Shown here piece after piece: positions 35,936 through 44,893 of a stretch of DNA of 64,000 nt. A model generated the notes under the pieces. The model worked only from the letters and a program-made list of their open reading frames with translations, was not told where the DNA came from and did no database searches. Within the stretch, counting starts at the first letter, position 1. Each line of letters starts with the position of its first letter. Both the position numbers and the translations under genes were made by a program. Origin of the DNA: Raineya sp. (GTDB taxonomy: Bacteria > Bacteroidota > Bacteroidia > Cytophagales > Thermonemataceae). The stretch spans positions 124,001 through 188,000 of the forward strand of contig JALONN010000004.1 in assembly GCA_025454915.1 (NCBI GenBank), given 5' to 3'.

Positions 35936-36295
35936 CTAATAAGCATTTTTGGGCTTTTTGGTTTTATTATCTTTTCCAGAAACTTTAGAAGAACCTTGAT
36001 TTTTTTCTAAATAAGCAATTTTAACTTCCAAGTCCTTAATTTTTTGTTCTAAAGAATGGATTTTTTCATCTTTGTCTTTACCTGCTGATTTGGAAGATGT
36101 GAGTTTTCTTAAATCTTGTGTAAGAGCTTTTTTCTCTTCCTGACTTTCCTCTAATTGTTTATTTAATGTAAAAATTGTAGCTTTTGCTTCAGCAATCGCA
36201 ACATCTTTTTCGTCAATTTGACTTTTGAGGGCGTTATATTTTTTGGTAGAAACACATGAGCAGGTTATCAATAAAAACAAAGCGTACTTTTTCAT
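35936..36295 (-). CDS. Coiled-coil lipoprotein
   Basis: A 119-residue protein with a lipoprotein signal peptide: lipobox I-T-C-S-C with Cys at residue 12 or 14. Residues 20-100 are one long heptad-like coiled coil (repeated Leu/Ile with Glu/Lys), and the end is Lys/Gly-rich. Such small coiled-coil lipoproteins can link the outer membrane to other envelope parts, but no specific role is known. It lies 12 bases before the propeller-sensor gene, pointing to a functional link. Confidence 0.75.
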   Translation of the reverse strand: MKKYALFLLITCSCVSTKKYNALKSQIDEKDVAIAEAKATIFTLNKQLEESQEEKKALTQDLRKLTSSKSAGKDKDEKIHSLEQKIKDLEVKIAYLEKNQGSSKVSGKDNKTKKPKNAY

Positions 36296-36370
36296 AATCT
36301 TTAAGTAAGTATTTTACAGTAAGCACAAAAGACAAAGATGTCAAAAATATTTATTAAAAAAAAGTATTAT

Positions 36371-36402
36371 TTTGCTCAAAAACAAACAAGTTACTAAATT
36401 TG
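36371..36402 (+). promoter_or_regulatory. Promoter of kynU
   Basis: TTTG at 36371-36374, then 20 bases, then TAAATTTG at 36395-36402. Both boxes and the spacing fit the Bacteroidota sigma-ABfr consensus. The transcript would start near 36409, about 58 bases before the kynU start codon. Confidence 0.65.
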
Positions 36403-36466
36403 TTTAAAACTAATTTTAAAATTTATATTGCCTAAATTCAAGTTATTTGATAATTTACCTTTAATA

Positions 36467-37738
36467 ATGATGATTCACACCTACGAAAACACTCTTGCAT
36501 TTGCTCAAAATCTTGATAATCAAGATACTTTAAGGAATTTTCGCAATTATTTTTTTATTCCCCAACATCAAAATCAGGATGTAGTTTACTTGTGTGGCAA
36601 TTCCTTAGGTTTACAACCTAAAAACACTTTAAAAGCTATTGAAACAGAGCTTTTAAAATGGGAAAAGTTTGGAGTAGAAGGGCATTTTGAAGGTAAACAA
36701 GCATGGTGGCAATTTAGAAAACCCATAAAACCTCTTGTTGCAAGTTTATTAGGAGCTGATAGTTCTGAAGTAACTATCATGAATAATTTGACAACAAACT
36801 TACATCTGATGCTTGTAAGTTTTTACAGACCAACAGGTAAAAGAACTAAAGTGATTATGGAAGCAGGTGCTTTTCCTTCTGACCAGTATGCTTTAGAGAC
36901 TCATTTAATTAGCCGAGGAATTAATCCTTCAGATAATATCATAGAAATCACACCCAAAAGTGGTGAATATACTCTAAATACAGAAGATATTCTCCAAACC
37001 ATCCAAAATGTAGGTGATGAATTAGCTCTAGTTATGCTTGGTGGAGTAAATTATTATACTGGTCAGGCTTTTGAAATGGATAAAATCACCCATAAAAGTC
37101 ATGAAGTAGGTGCAATGGTCGGATTTGATTTAGCTCATGCTATTGGGAATCTTCCTTTAAGTTTAAGTCTTTGGGATGTAGACTTTGCTGTGTGGTGTTC
37201 GTATAAATATCTAAACTCAAGTCCTGGAGGTGTTTCTGGAGTCTTTATCAACAAGAAACATCATCAAAGCAATTTGCCTCGTTTTGGGGGTTGGTGGGGA
37301 CACCTTGAAGAAGAACGCTTTTTAATGCAAAAGGGCTTCAAACCCATTCCAGAAGCTGATGGGTGGCAACTATCCAATGAACCTATCTTGCCTATGGCAG
37401 TACATCAGGTGTCTTTAGAAATTTTTAAAGAAGCTGGTTTTGATAATTTAGTATCTAAAAGTAAAATATTGACAGGTTATTTGCATTACTTACTTACAAA
37501 TTATACCAAAGATTACATAGAAGTGATTACACCTGCAAACCCTTTACACAGAGGTTGTCAATTATCTTTATTTGCAAAAAAAGATGGTAAAAAGCTCCAT
37601 CAGTATTTAACTCAACAAGGCATTATTACAGATTGGCGAGAACCTAATGTTATCCGAATGGCTCCTGTACCTCTATACAATACATTTGAAGATGTTTATG
37701 TAGCTGCTAATAGTGTTATTAATTTTTATAAATCTTAA
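36467..37738 (+). CDS. kynU: Kynureninase
   Basis: About 423 residues, the normal kynureninase length. This PLP enzyme hydrolyses 3-hydroxykynurenine to 3-hydroxyanthranilate plus alanine. Visible are the phosphate-binding region M-N-N-L-T-T-N-L-H, F-P-S-D-x-Y-A-L, the F-D-L-A-H-A segment with the PLP-contacting Asp, and W-C-S-Y-K-Y-L-N with the Schiff-base lysine K247, then G-G-W-W-G-H. The frame opens at a TTG (36428), but the ATG at 36467 (or 36470) is preferred. The next pathway partner, kynurenine 3-monooxygenase, is at 41934 on the same strand. nfeD and a DUF58 gene follow closely. Confidence 0.95.
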   Translation: MMIHTYENTLAFAQNLDNQDTLRNFRNYFFIPQHQNQDVVYLCGNSLGLQPKNTLKAIETELLKWEKFGVEGHFEGKQAWWQFRKPIKPLVASLLGADSSEVTIMNNLTTNLHLMLVSFYRPTGKRTKVIMEAGAFPSDQYALETHLISRGINPSDNIIEITPKSGEYTLNTEDILQTIQNVGDELALVMLGGVNYYTGQAFEMDKITHKSHEVGAMVGFDLAHAIGNLPLSLSLWDVDFAVWCSYKYLNSSPGGVSGVFINKKHHQSNLPRFGGWWGHLEEERFLMQKGFKPIPEADGWQLSNEPILPMAVHQVSLEIFKEAGFDNLVSKSKILTGYLHYLLTNYTKDYIEVITPANPLHRGCQLSLFAKKDGKKLHQYLTQQGIITDWREPNVIRMAPVPLYNTFEDVYVAANSVINFYKS

Positions 37739-37753
37739 AACTTATAAAATTAT

Positions 37754-38227
37754 ATGTCAGATATTACTATTATTTCTATTTTTGTTCTACTTGGAATAGC
37801 TCTTGTAGTTGCTGAAGTGCTTTTTATACCTGGAACAACCTTTGTGGGCTTATTGGGCTTTTTATTGATGGCTTTTGGTGTATGGCGTTGCTTTGACACT
37901 TATGGTAAAGTAGCTGGTATTTCTTTAGCTGGAGGTTCTCTTGTTACAATGGCTCTGGTATTTTATGCAGGTTATAAAAAAGGTGTTTGGAAACAGTTTG
38001 CTCTCAATACTGAAAATGATACCAAGCTTTCTCAAAAATCCATCAACGATCTCAAAGTAGGGCAACAAGGTATAGCTATTTCTGTTTTGCGTCCTTTTGG
38101 TACTGCAGATTTTGCTGGTAAAAGAGTAGAAGTACAGTCATTGGGAGAAATGATAGATGTGGGACGAGATGTGGTCATTGTAGAAATAAAGGGAAATGAA
38201 ATTTTTGTAACTTTAAACGCTTCATAA
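37754..38227 (+). CDS. NfeD family membrane protein
   Basis: A 157-residue protein with three TM segments in the first 75 residues and a C-terminal OB-fold domain (about 95-157) with the NfeD pattern 'K-V-G-Q-Q-G-I-A ... L-R-P-F-G-T-A-D-F-A-G-K-R-V-E-V ... I-D-x-G-R-D-V'. NfeD proteins work with SPFH/stomatin-type membrane proteins; none is adjacent. It lies 15 bases after kynU and two before the DUF58 gene, so probably on the same transcript. Confidence 0.92.
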   Translation: MSDITIISIFVLLGIALVVAEVLFIPGTTFVGLLGFLLMAFGVWRCFDTYGKVAGISLAGGSLVTMALVFYAGYKKGVWKQFALNTENDTKLSQKSINDLKVGQQGIAISVLRPFGTADFAGKRVEVQSLGEMIDVGRDVVIVEIKGNEIFVTLNAS

Positions 38228-38229
38228 AA

Positions 38230-39543
38230 TTGTATCTTAATAATCGCTTATTTTTTATATTATTGGGTAATGTTCTATTTTTGATAGCAGCATTCCCCAT
38301 GCCCTTTCTATTACCTCCTGCAAAGGTTGGTGTATTAGTTACTATAGGACTTGTATGTCTTGATACACTATTACTCTATGCAAGTGATGGTAAAATTATG
38401 GGTAAAAGAAAAACAGGTGAAAAACTCTCTAATGGAGATGAAAACATAATCCAAATTGAGTTAAAAAGCTCATATTCAATACCTATGTATGTAAAAATCA
38501 TAGATGAATTGCCAGAACAACTCCAAAAGCGTGATTTTAAATTATTTGATACATTATACCCTAAAGAGTTCAAAAAAATAACTTATACCATACGCCCAAC
38601 CAAAAGGGGCGAATATGAATTTGGAAGACTCAATATTTTTGTTTCTTCATTATTAGGCTTGGTAGCTCGCAGATTTACATTTTCTGAAAATATTGCTGTA
38701 CCTGTTTATCCTGCTTTTTTACAGTTAAGGAAATATGAGTTGCTCGCTATTTCTAATAGATTGAGCGAGCTTGGAATCAAAAAAATAAGAAGACTAGGTA
38801 ATAATAGAGAATTTGAACAAATTAAAGAATACGTTCAAGGTGATGATATAAGAACTATCAACTGGAAAGCAACTGCAAGACGTAATAACCTGATGGTCAA
38901 TCATTATCAGGATGAACGTTCACAACATATTTATAGTATTATTGATAAAGGCAGAACAATGAAAATGCCTTTTGAGGAGTTGAGTTTACTGGATTATGCC
39001 ATTAACTCAGCTTTAGTAATTTCAAAAATTGCATTACTCAAAGATGACAAAGCTGGTTTAATTACATTTGGACATAAAATTGATAGTTTAGTAACCCCCA
39101 ATAAGGATTTTATGCAAATGAATAAAATCTTAGAAGCTTTATATAAACAAAAAACAGCTTATAAAGAAGCTAACTTTGAAAAACTCTATATCTCAATCAA
39201 ACATCAGATAAAACAGAGAAGCCTTATTTTACTCTATACCAATTTCGAATCATTATCTTCTATGCAAAGACAACTTCCTTTTTTAAGGAAAATTGCTGCA
39301 AATCATGTTTTAGTGATTATATTTTTTCATAATACAGAATTGGATAATCTTACAAACTCACAAGTAGAAAATACAGAGGAAATTTACCATCAAACTATTG
39401 CTGAAAAACTAGCTTTTGAAAAAAAATTGATTGTAAAAGAACTTCAAAAACATGGAATACAAGTAGTTCTTACAAAACCTCAAAATCTGACTGTCAATAC
39501 AATTAATAAATACTTAGAAATAAAAGCCAAAGCAATGATATAA
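38230..39543 (+). CDS. DUF58 domain protein
   Basis: A 437-residue protein: two N-terminal TM segments (about 8-28 and 34-50), a beta-rich middle, and DUF58 from about 195 with E-F-E-Q-I-K-E-Y-V-Q-G-D-D-I-R-T-I-N-W-K followed by a VWA-like fold. DUF58 proteins often work with MoxR AAA ATPases in envelope stress or maturation; no MoxR gene is next to it. The start is a TTG directly after the nfeD stop, accepted because residues Y-L-N-N-R-L-F-F match the usual family beginning and no upstream ATG exists in frame. Confidence 0.88.
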   Translation: MYLNNRLFFILLGNVLFLIAAFPMPFLLPPAKVGVLVTIGLVCLDTLLLYASDGKIMGKRKTGEKLSNGDENIIQIELKSSYSIPMYVKIIDELPEQLQKRDFKLFDTLYPKEFKKITYTIRPTKRGEYEFGRLNIFVSSLLGLVARRFTFSENIAVPVYPAFLQLRKYELLAISNRLSELGIKKIRRLGNNREFEQIKEYVQGDDIRTINWKATARRNNLMVNHYQDERSQHIYSIIDKGRTMKMPFEELSLLDYAINSALVISKIALLKDDKAGLITFGHKIDSLVTPNKDFMQMNKILEALYKQKTAYKEANFEKLYISIKHQIKQRSLILLYTNFESLSSMQRQLPFLRKIAANHVLVIIFFHNTELDNLTNSQVENTEEIYHQTIAEKLAFEKKLIVKELQKHGIQVVLTKPQNLTVNTINKYLEIKAKAMI

Positions 39544-39662
39544 AGCCAAAGAAAATTTTGAGATTTGAAGAATTAGAAAAAAAAAGTTTTTTTAGGTAAA
39601 AAAGAATATTTTGTTAATATTGCAAATAAGTTCATGTAGATATTTTACAAAAAATAACCCTT

Positions 39663-41072
39663 ATGAGAAAAATAACTTTACTACTTTTTGGTATTTTTGC
39701 TTGCTGGCACACTTCAATGGCTCAAAGCTCCGATTGGACTTTGGGTGTGGGTGGTACAGCATTTGATTTTGCAGTACCTGCCAAACGCTCTCTTAGTGTA
39801 AGTGACTGGAACTGGGGTGTTTACTTAACCGCTACTAAAAGAGTACATCCAATGATTCAGATTGCACCCTCATTTGCTGCTGTCGAAATTAGAAACTTTA
39901 GTGATTTATTTCCTAATCAACTTCAAACAACAGGTAGAACTTCTTCAAGTTTACAAGGTAGTATTGCAGGGCAATTCCACCCCTTAACAGATAAAAAGTT
40001 TGACCCTTATGTTACTTTAGGTGGTGGTGGTAATTACCTACGCAGAAGCCTTTATGGTATGTTAGAGGGTGGTATTGGTATCAACTACTGGATTGATGAA
40101 GCAGTTGCTTTAAATGTACAGGCTGGTTACAACTATATGTTTGATTTTGAAGATTATATGCATTATCGTGGAGGTTTCCGTTTTGGTTTAGCAAAACCTG
40201 TTGATACTGACGCAGATGGTATTCCTGATAAAAAAGATGCTTGTCCTAATGACAAAGGCTTGAAGCAATTTGCTGGTTGTCCTGATACTGATGGTGATGG
40301 TATCAAAGATTCTGAAGATGCTTGTCCTCAAGATGCAGGAACAAAAGAATTCAAAGGTTGTCCTGATAAGGATGGTGACAAAGTAGTTGATAAAGATGAT
40401 GCTTGTCCTGACACTCCTGGTTTAGCTGCTTTACAAGGTTGCCCTGATAAAGATGGTGATGGTATCGCTGACAAAGATGATGCTTGCCCTGACCAAGCAG
40501 GTTTAGCAACATTACAAGGTTGCCCTGATAAAGATGGTGATGGTATCGCTGATAAAGATGACAGATGTCCTGATGCTGCTGGTAAAGCAGACTTAAAAGG
40601 TTGTCCTGATAAAGATGGTGATACAATTGCTGATATTGATGATAAGTGTCCTGATGTGGCTGGTGTTGTAGAGGAACAAGGTTGCCCTCGCAAAGCTCCT
40701 AAAGAAGAAGAGTTAGCAATTATTGCTAAGAAAATCAACTTTGCAACAGGTAAAGCAACTATCTTAAAAACTTCTTTCCCTCAATTGGATGAATTAGCAA
40801 TATTATTACAGAAATATCCTGAAGCTAAAATTTCTATTGAAGGACACACAGACAACATTGGTAATGCTGTTGCTAACAAGAAGCTTTCTCAGCAAAGAGC
40901 TGATGCTATCAAGAAATACTTAGTAAGCAAAAAAGTAGGAGCTGATCGTATTACTGCTATTGGTTATGGTTCAGAAAGACCCGCTGACGGAAGCACAGAC
41001 GTAAAAGCTGCTAACAAAACTAAAGAGCAACAAGCTGCTAACCGCCGTGTTGAAATTCACTCTAAAAAATAA
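39663..41072 (+). CDS. OmpA/OprF-like outer membrane protein with TSP3 repeats
   Basis: A 469-residue protein: signal peptide (1-20, S-M-A-Q), an N-terminal eight-stranded-barrel-like region (about 21-178), six thrombospondin type 3 repeats of 27 residues (181-342) that bind calcium through D-x-D-G-D-G-I motifs, and a C-terminal OmpA peptidoglycan-binding domain (about 350-469, E-G-H-T-D-N-I-G and N-R-R-V-E-I). It is probably an abundant structural outer membrane protein. It has its own terminator and an upstream gap of about 120 bases. Confidence 0.93.
   Translation: MRKITLLLFGIFACWHTSMAQSSDWTLGVGGTAFDFAVPAKRSLSVSDWNWGVYLTATKRVHPMIQIAPSFAAVEIRNFSDLFPNQLQTTGRTSSSLQGSIAGQFHPLTDKKFDPYVTLGGGGNYLRRSLYGMLEGGIGINYWIDEAVALNVQAGYNYMFDFEDYMHYRGGFRFGLAKPVDTDADGIPDKKDACPNDKGLKQFAGCPDTDGDGIKDSEDACPQDAGTKEFKGCPDKDGDKVVDKDDACPDTPGLAALQGCPDKDGDGIADKDDACPDQAGLATLQGCPDKDGDGIADKDDRCPDAAGKADLKGCPDKDGDTIADIDDKCPDVAGVVEEQGCPRKAPKEEELAIIAKKINFATGKATILKTSFPQLDELAILLQKYPEAKISIEGHTDNIGNAVANKKLSQQRADAIKKYLVSKKVGADRITAIGYGSERPADGSTDVKAANKTKEQQAANRRVEIHSKK
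40203..40688 (+). repeat. Six tandem 81-base repeats encoding TSP3 modules
   Basis: Six in-frame units of 81 bases, each coding for D-x-D-G-D-x-I/V-x-D-x-D-D-x-C-P ... G-C-P. Units three to five are the most alike at DNA level, which suggests recent duplication or gene conversion. Confidence 0.9.
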
Positions 41073-41089
41073 TTAAAAATTATATACTA

Positions 41090-41126
41090 AAAACCTCACT
41101 AAATCATAACTTAGTGAGGTTTTTTT
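41090..41126 (+). terminator. Terminator after the OmpA/TSP3 gene
   Basis: A 13-base-pair perfect stem (41090-41102 with 41111-41123) and eight-base loop, ending in a run of T. It covers the GTG at 41114, ruling that codon out as start of the lipase gene. Confidence 0.93.
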
Positions 41127-41143
41127 ATGTTAAATCTTTTGTT

Positions 41144-41929
41144 ATGCTATCCCTTCAACATACTGCCACCGACTTTGAGTTACAAAATGCTATTCATTTA
41201 GCTGAATTATCAGATATTGCTTATCATAATGGAGATTTTATTCAGTCTCAAGTTGCTCACTTATATAATCAATTTGCTTTTATAGACATTCATCCCATGT
41301 CTGGTTTTGATACAGAATTGTTTGTGGTAGGTAATGATAAAACCATTGTTATTGCTTTTAGAGGTACAGAAGCAGACAGCCTAGAAGACTGGGTCAATAA
41401 TTTGGATAATAGACCTTTTGCATACTCTTCAGGGAATGTCCATAGAGGTTTTTGGGAAGCATTAGACCAAGTTTGGAGTCTTACTCTAGAAAAAATACAG
41501 TCTTTCCGAACTAACAACCAAACTATCTGGCTCACTGGACATAGCCAAGGTGGAGCTTTAGCAATGCTTGCTGGAAAAAGATTATTGGATAGTAGTATTA
41601 CTATACAAGGAATTTATACCTATGGACAACCCAAATTGGGTGATATGTTGTTTGTCGCAAACTATGATTCCTTTCTAAAAAATAAAACTTTCAGAATTTA
41701 TAATGAAGGTGATTCTGTCATAGAAAGCCCTCCTAAACTATATCATGCTGGTATTGGTGTAAAATTGCAACAAGAAGGTGGTTTTGAAATACAATACAAT
41801 GCAACTATATTTGAACAAAGTGGTGGAGACTTCCTGTCATTATTAGATTCTATTTTTGACTATGCTACTGACGGGCTACAAGTCCATAAAATGCAAGAAT
41901 ATATCAAAAGGTTACAAAAAAGTTATTAA
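41144..41929 (+). CDS. Class 3 lipase family protein
   Basis: About 261 residues, alpha/beta hydrolase of the fungal-type (class 3) lipase family. Nucleophile elbow G-H-S-Q-G-G with Ser134; oxyanion region I-A-F-R-G-T-E; Y-G-Q-P-K-L-G-D after it, as in the family; the Asp and His follow near D-S-V-I and Y-H-A-G. No signal peptide, so its substrate is probably an intracellular acylglycerol or ester. The open frame extends to a GTG inside the upstream terminator, so the ATG at 41144 is chosen. It ends four bases before kmo. Confidence 0.9.
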   Translation: MLSLQHTATDFELQNAIHLAELSDIAYHNGDFIQSQVAHLYNQFAFIDIHPMSGFDTELFVVGNDKTIVIAFRGTEADSLEDWVNNLDNRPFAYSSGNVHRGFWEALDQVWSLTLEKIQSFRTNNQTIWLTGHSQGGALAMLAGKRLLDSSITIQGIYTYGQPKLGDMLFVANYDSFLKNKTFRIYNEGDSVIESPPKLYHAGIGVKLQQEGGFEIQYNATIFEQSGGDFLSLLDSIFDYATDGLQVHKMQEYIKRLQKSY

Positions 41930-41933
41930 CATT

Positions 41934-43250
41934 ATGAAAGTATGTATCATTGGTGGTGGCTTAGCAGGTTCTTTGCTATCTATTTATATGGCTCGAAGAG
42001 GCTATGATGTTGAAGTTTTTGAAAAACGTTCTGATAGTAGGTTAAAAGGATATGAAGGTGGGCGTTCTATCAATTTGGCTCTTTCTCATAGAGGTATCAG
42101 AGCATTAAAAGAACTTGGTATTGCTGAGCAGATTTTACCTCTTGCAATTCCCATGCATGGACGAATGATTCATGATTTACAAGGTAATCAGGCTTTTTTT
42201 CCTTATGGTAAAGATAATTCGGAATATATCAATTCTATTTCTCGTGGAGGCTTGAATGAAGCTCTTATAAGCATTGCTGAAGAGTACAAACATGTACGTT
42301 TTCATTTTGAAACTTCTTGCCAAGATATTGATTTTGAAACCAATACAATATATTTTAATAATCAGTTACAAACCCAAGCAGATTTGATTATTGCAACAGA
42401 TGGAGCTGGTTCAGTTGTCAGACACAAAATGATTGCCACTGGAAAAGTAAATGAAAGTGTAGATTTTTTGGATCATGGTTATAAAGAACTGGAAATACCT
42501 GCTGGTAAAGATGGCAGCTTTTTGATTGATAAAAACTCTTTACATATCTGGGGACGAGATTCCTTCCTACTCATTGCACTGCCTAATCTGAATGGCAGTT
42601 TTACGGTTACATTGTTTCTTCAAAATAAAGGAGAGGAAAGCTTTGAAACCCTTGATACACCTGAAAAAGCAAAATCCTTTTTTCATAAATATTTCCCTGA
42701 TGCACTGGCACTAATGCCTGATTTTGAAGAAGATTTCTTCAAAAACCCTGTTGGAGTGCTAGCAACCCTAAAAACCTATCCTTGGGTAGTAAATAAAACT
42801 TTAATTTTAGGAGATGCAGCTCATGCTGTCGTCCCTTTTTATGGACAAGGAATGAATGCCTCTTTTGAGGATTGTATCATTTTCAATGATTTAATAGATG
42901 AATACAAAGAAGATTGGGATAAAATTCTATCTGTTTATCAAGAAATTCGTAAAAAAGATACAGATGCTATTGCAGACCTTGCTGTCGAAAATTTCTACGA
43001 AATGCGTGACAGAGTCAATGATGAAGAATTCCAACGTATGAGAAAATTAGAGCATTTATTGGAAAATACATACCCCAAATATCATTCTAAATACTCAATG
43101 GTGACTTTCCATCCAGAATTTCCTTATTCTGTTGCCAAAGCAAAAGGAAACAAGCAAAATGAGTATCTTTTAAGTTTATGCAAAAACATTACTGATATAC
43201 AAAGTATTAATATTCAAGATGTTTATGAAAAACTGAAAAACCTTTCATAA
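41934..43250 (+). CDS. kmo: Kynurenine 3-monooxygenase
   Basis: About 438 residues, FAD-dependent aromatic hydroxylase. The N-terminal Rossmann motif is V-C-I-I-G-G-G-L-A-G-S at residues 3-13. E-G-G-R-S-I-N-L-A-L-S-H-R-G and the second FAD motif G-D-A-A-H-A-V-V-P-F-Y-G-Q-G-M-N are both characteristic of KMO. It converts kynurenine to 3-hydroxykynurenine, the substrate of KynU (36467). The frame is open to 41856, overlapping the lipase, but ATG at 41934 gives the proper start. Followed at 22 bases by ctaA. Confidence 0.95.
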   Translation: MKVCIIGGGLAGSLLSIYMARRGYDVEVFEKRSDSRLKGYEGGRSINLALSHRGIRALKELGIAEQILPLAIPMHGRMIHDLQGNQAFFPYGKDNSEYINSISRGGLNEALISIAEEYKHVRFHFETSCQDIDFETNTIYFNNQLQTQADLIIATDGAGSVVRHKMIATGKVNESVDFLDHGYKELEIPAGKDGSFLIDKNSLHIWGRDSFLLIALPNLNGSFTVTLFLQNKGEESFETLDTPEKAKSFFHKYFPDALALMPDFEEDFFKNPVGVLATLKTYPWVVNKTLILGDAAHAVVPFYGQGMNASFEDCIIFNDLIDEYKEDWDKILSVYQEIRKKDTDAIADLAVENFYEMRDRVNDEEFQRMRKLEHLLENTYPKYHSKYSMVTFHPEFPYSVAKAKGNKQNEYLLSLCKNITDIQSINIQDVYEKLKNLS

Positions 43251-43272
43251 ACTGATTCAACAAGTAAAAATT

Positions 43273-44301
43273 ATGCAACGCTTTTTTATTCAATTTAGCT
43301 GGATTACCATTATTGCTGTTTATTTATTAATTCTGGTGGGAGGAATTGTCAGGAGTACAGGCTCTGGCATGGGCTGCCCTGACTGGCCCAAATGTTTTGG
43401 GCAATATGTACCTCCAACAGATATTAGCCAGTTGCCTGCAAACTACAAAGACATTTATGCTCAAAAACGCAAAGAAAAAAACTTGCGTTTGGTTGGATTC
43501 CTGAAGGCAATTGGTATGACCGAAGCTGCCGAAAGGGTTCAAAATGATGAAACTATTTATATAGAAGAAGATTTTAGTGTACGTAAAACTTGGATAGAGT
43601 ATCTGAATAGACTTTTAGGTGTTTTAATTGGATTGCTGATTATTATTACTCTCATTAGTTCTTTTAGCTATTATAAAACAAAACCTATTATTCCTATTTT
43701 ATCATTTCTATCATTGATATTGGTTGGTTTTCAGGGCTGGATAGGCTCTATTGTGGTCTCTACCAATCTTTTACAGGGAATGATAACATTACACATGTTT
43801 CTGGCTATAGTACAAGTTTTACTGATGGCTTATACTGTTAATTTAGCAAGTTCAGATTCTTTTCAATCTCGTAAAATTAGCTGGCAACTTTCGGCTTTAA
43901 TTTGGGTAAATATTGTATTTTCATTTGGGCAGGTGTTATTGGGTACACAAGTTCGTGAAAGTGTGGATGTTGTAGCACATGAAATGGGCAACAGTGGTCG
44001 TGATTTATGGATTGAGAACTTAGATTGGCGTTTTTATATTCACAGAACATACTCCCTGATACTGATAGCTTTTAATGTTTTCATGCTATATAAACTCAAA
44101 AAACAAAGCTTTTTTTCTTCCATTAAAAAATTCTATCAAGGTCTTATTGCTGTATTGATATTGGCTACTCTCACAGGAGCTATCATGGCTTATTTTGCTA
44201 TTCCTGCTTTTACCCAACCCATACATTTGCTTTTGGCAACTGTTATGATGGGGCTTGAATGGGAAATTTGGCTTAGAATTAGAAAAGAATCACACACTTA
44301 A
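43273..44301 (+). CDS. ctaA: Heme A synthase
   Basis: A 342-residue membrane protein of the COX15/CtaA family, about eight TM segments. It oxidises heme O to heme A for cytochrome oxidase. Visible: G-G-I-V-R-S-T-G-S-G-M-G-C-P-D-W-P-K in the first loop, L-N-R-L-L-G-V-L-I-G, the histidines of I-T-L-H-M-F, Y-I-H-R-T-Y-S and Q-P-I-H-L-L. In many CtaA proteins the E-x-x-H-R motif has His where this one has Asn (E-Y-L-N-R). Lies 22 bases after kmo and nine before a DinB-like gene. Confidence 0.95.
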   Translation: MQRFFIQFSWITIIAVYLLILVGGIVRSTGSGMGCPDWPKCFGQYVPPTDISQLPANYKDIYAQKRKEKNLRLVGFLKAIGMTEAAERVQNDETIYIEEDFSVRKTWIEYLNRLLGVLIGLLIIITLISSFSYYKTKPIIPILSFLSLILVGFQGWIGSIVVSTNLLQGMITLHMFLAIVQVLLMAYTVNLASSDSFQSRKISWQLSALIWVNIVFSFGQVLLGTQVRESVDVVAHEMGNSGRDLWIENLDWRFYIHRTYSLILIAFNVFMLYKLKKQSFFSSIKKFYQGLIAVLILATLTGAIMAYFAIPAFTQPIHLLLATVMMGLEWEIWLRIRKESHT

Positions 44302-44310
44302 AATATTTAT

Positions 44311-44850
44311 ATGCTTAATCTTCAAGAAATTAGTCAAAAATCGTCAGAACATCTGAATCACTATCTCAATAAACTTTCAGATTATTCTTCTAACCATGTT
44401 TCTTACAAATCTGATGAAGAAACATGGTCATTGGGGCAGTTATATGAGCATTTGGTAGTATCTAGCACTTATTTTTTAAGGCAGGCAGAAGGCTGTTTGA
44501 GAGAAGATAAAGGTAGTTTTGATGGCGAAAAAACAGAGCAAGGCAAGCAAATGTTTGCTTTTGGAGGTTTCCCTCCTATCAAAATAAAAGTTCCTGAAAA
44601 GTATAAATCGGCTTCGGAGCTTGTAGCTCAGAGTATTGAGCATTACCAAACAGCTTTTAACGATTTATTAGAGTATTTACCTAAAGTGCAAAGTGCCATA
44701 GAGACAAATGCAACTACCTATAAAAGACAACATGCTATTTTTGGAATGCTGACGGCAACAGAGTGGGTTTGGTGTTTAGAAACACATTTACGTCATCACC
44801 TCAAACAACTAAAAGAATTGGAAGAGAAAGCATTGCAAATTGATAAATAA
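44311..44850 (+). CDS. DinB-like four-helix protein
   Basis: A 179-residue protein of the DinB/YfiT superfamily: W-S-L-G-Q-L-Y-E-H-L with a first metal-type histidine at the end of helix 2, and H-L-R-H-H-L-K-Q-L in the last helix. Such proteins are metal-dependent transferases or thiol S-transferases; the substrate is unknown. It overlaps the longer open frame of the following gene, but with the SWIM start chosen at 44894 there is a 43-base gap. Probably co-transcribed with ctaA. Confidence 0.82.
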   Translation: MLNLQEISQKSSEHLNHYLNKLSDYSSNHVSYKSDEETWSLGQLYEHLVVSSTYFLRQAEGCLREDKGSFDGEKTEQGKQMFAFGGFPPIKIKVPEKYKSASELVAQSIEHYQTAFNDLLEYLPKVQSAIETNATTYKRQHAIFGMLTATEWVWCLETHLRHHLKQLKELEEKALQIDK

Positions 44851-44893
44851 TCTTATATCTTTACTCTATAGCATCCAAAGTATTTTTTTATTT

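Noticed and set aside
40203..40688. Possible CRISPR array
   Set aside because: The repeats are coding, in frame, without spacers, and encode calcium-binding TSP3 modules.
40328..40738. Long minus-strand open frames within the OmpA/TSP3 gene
   Set aside because: They mirror the 81-base repeats of the plus-strand gene and encode low-complexity proteins without any family resemblance.
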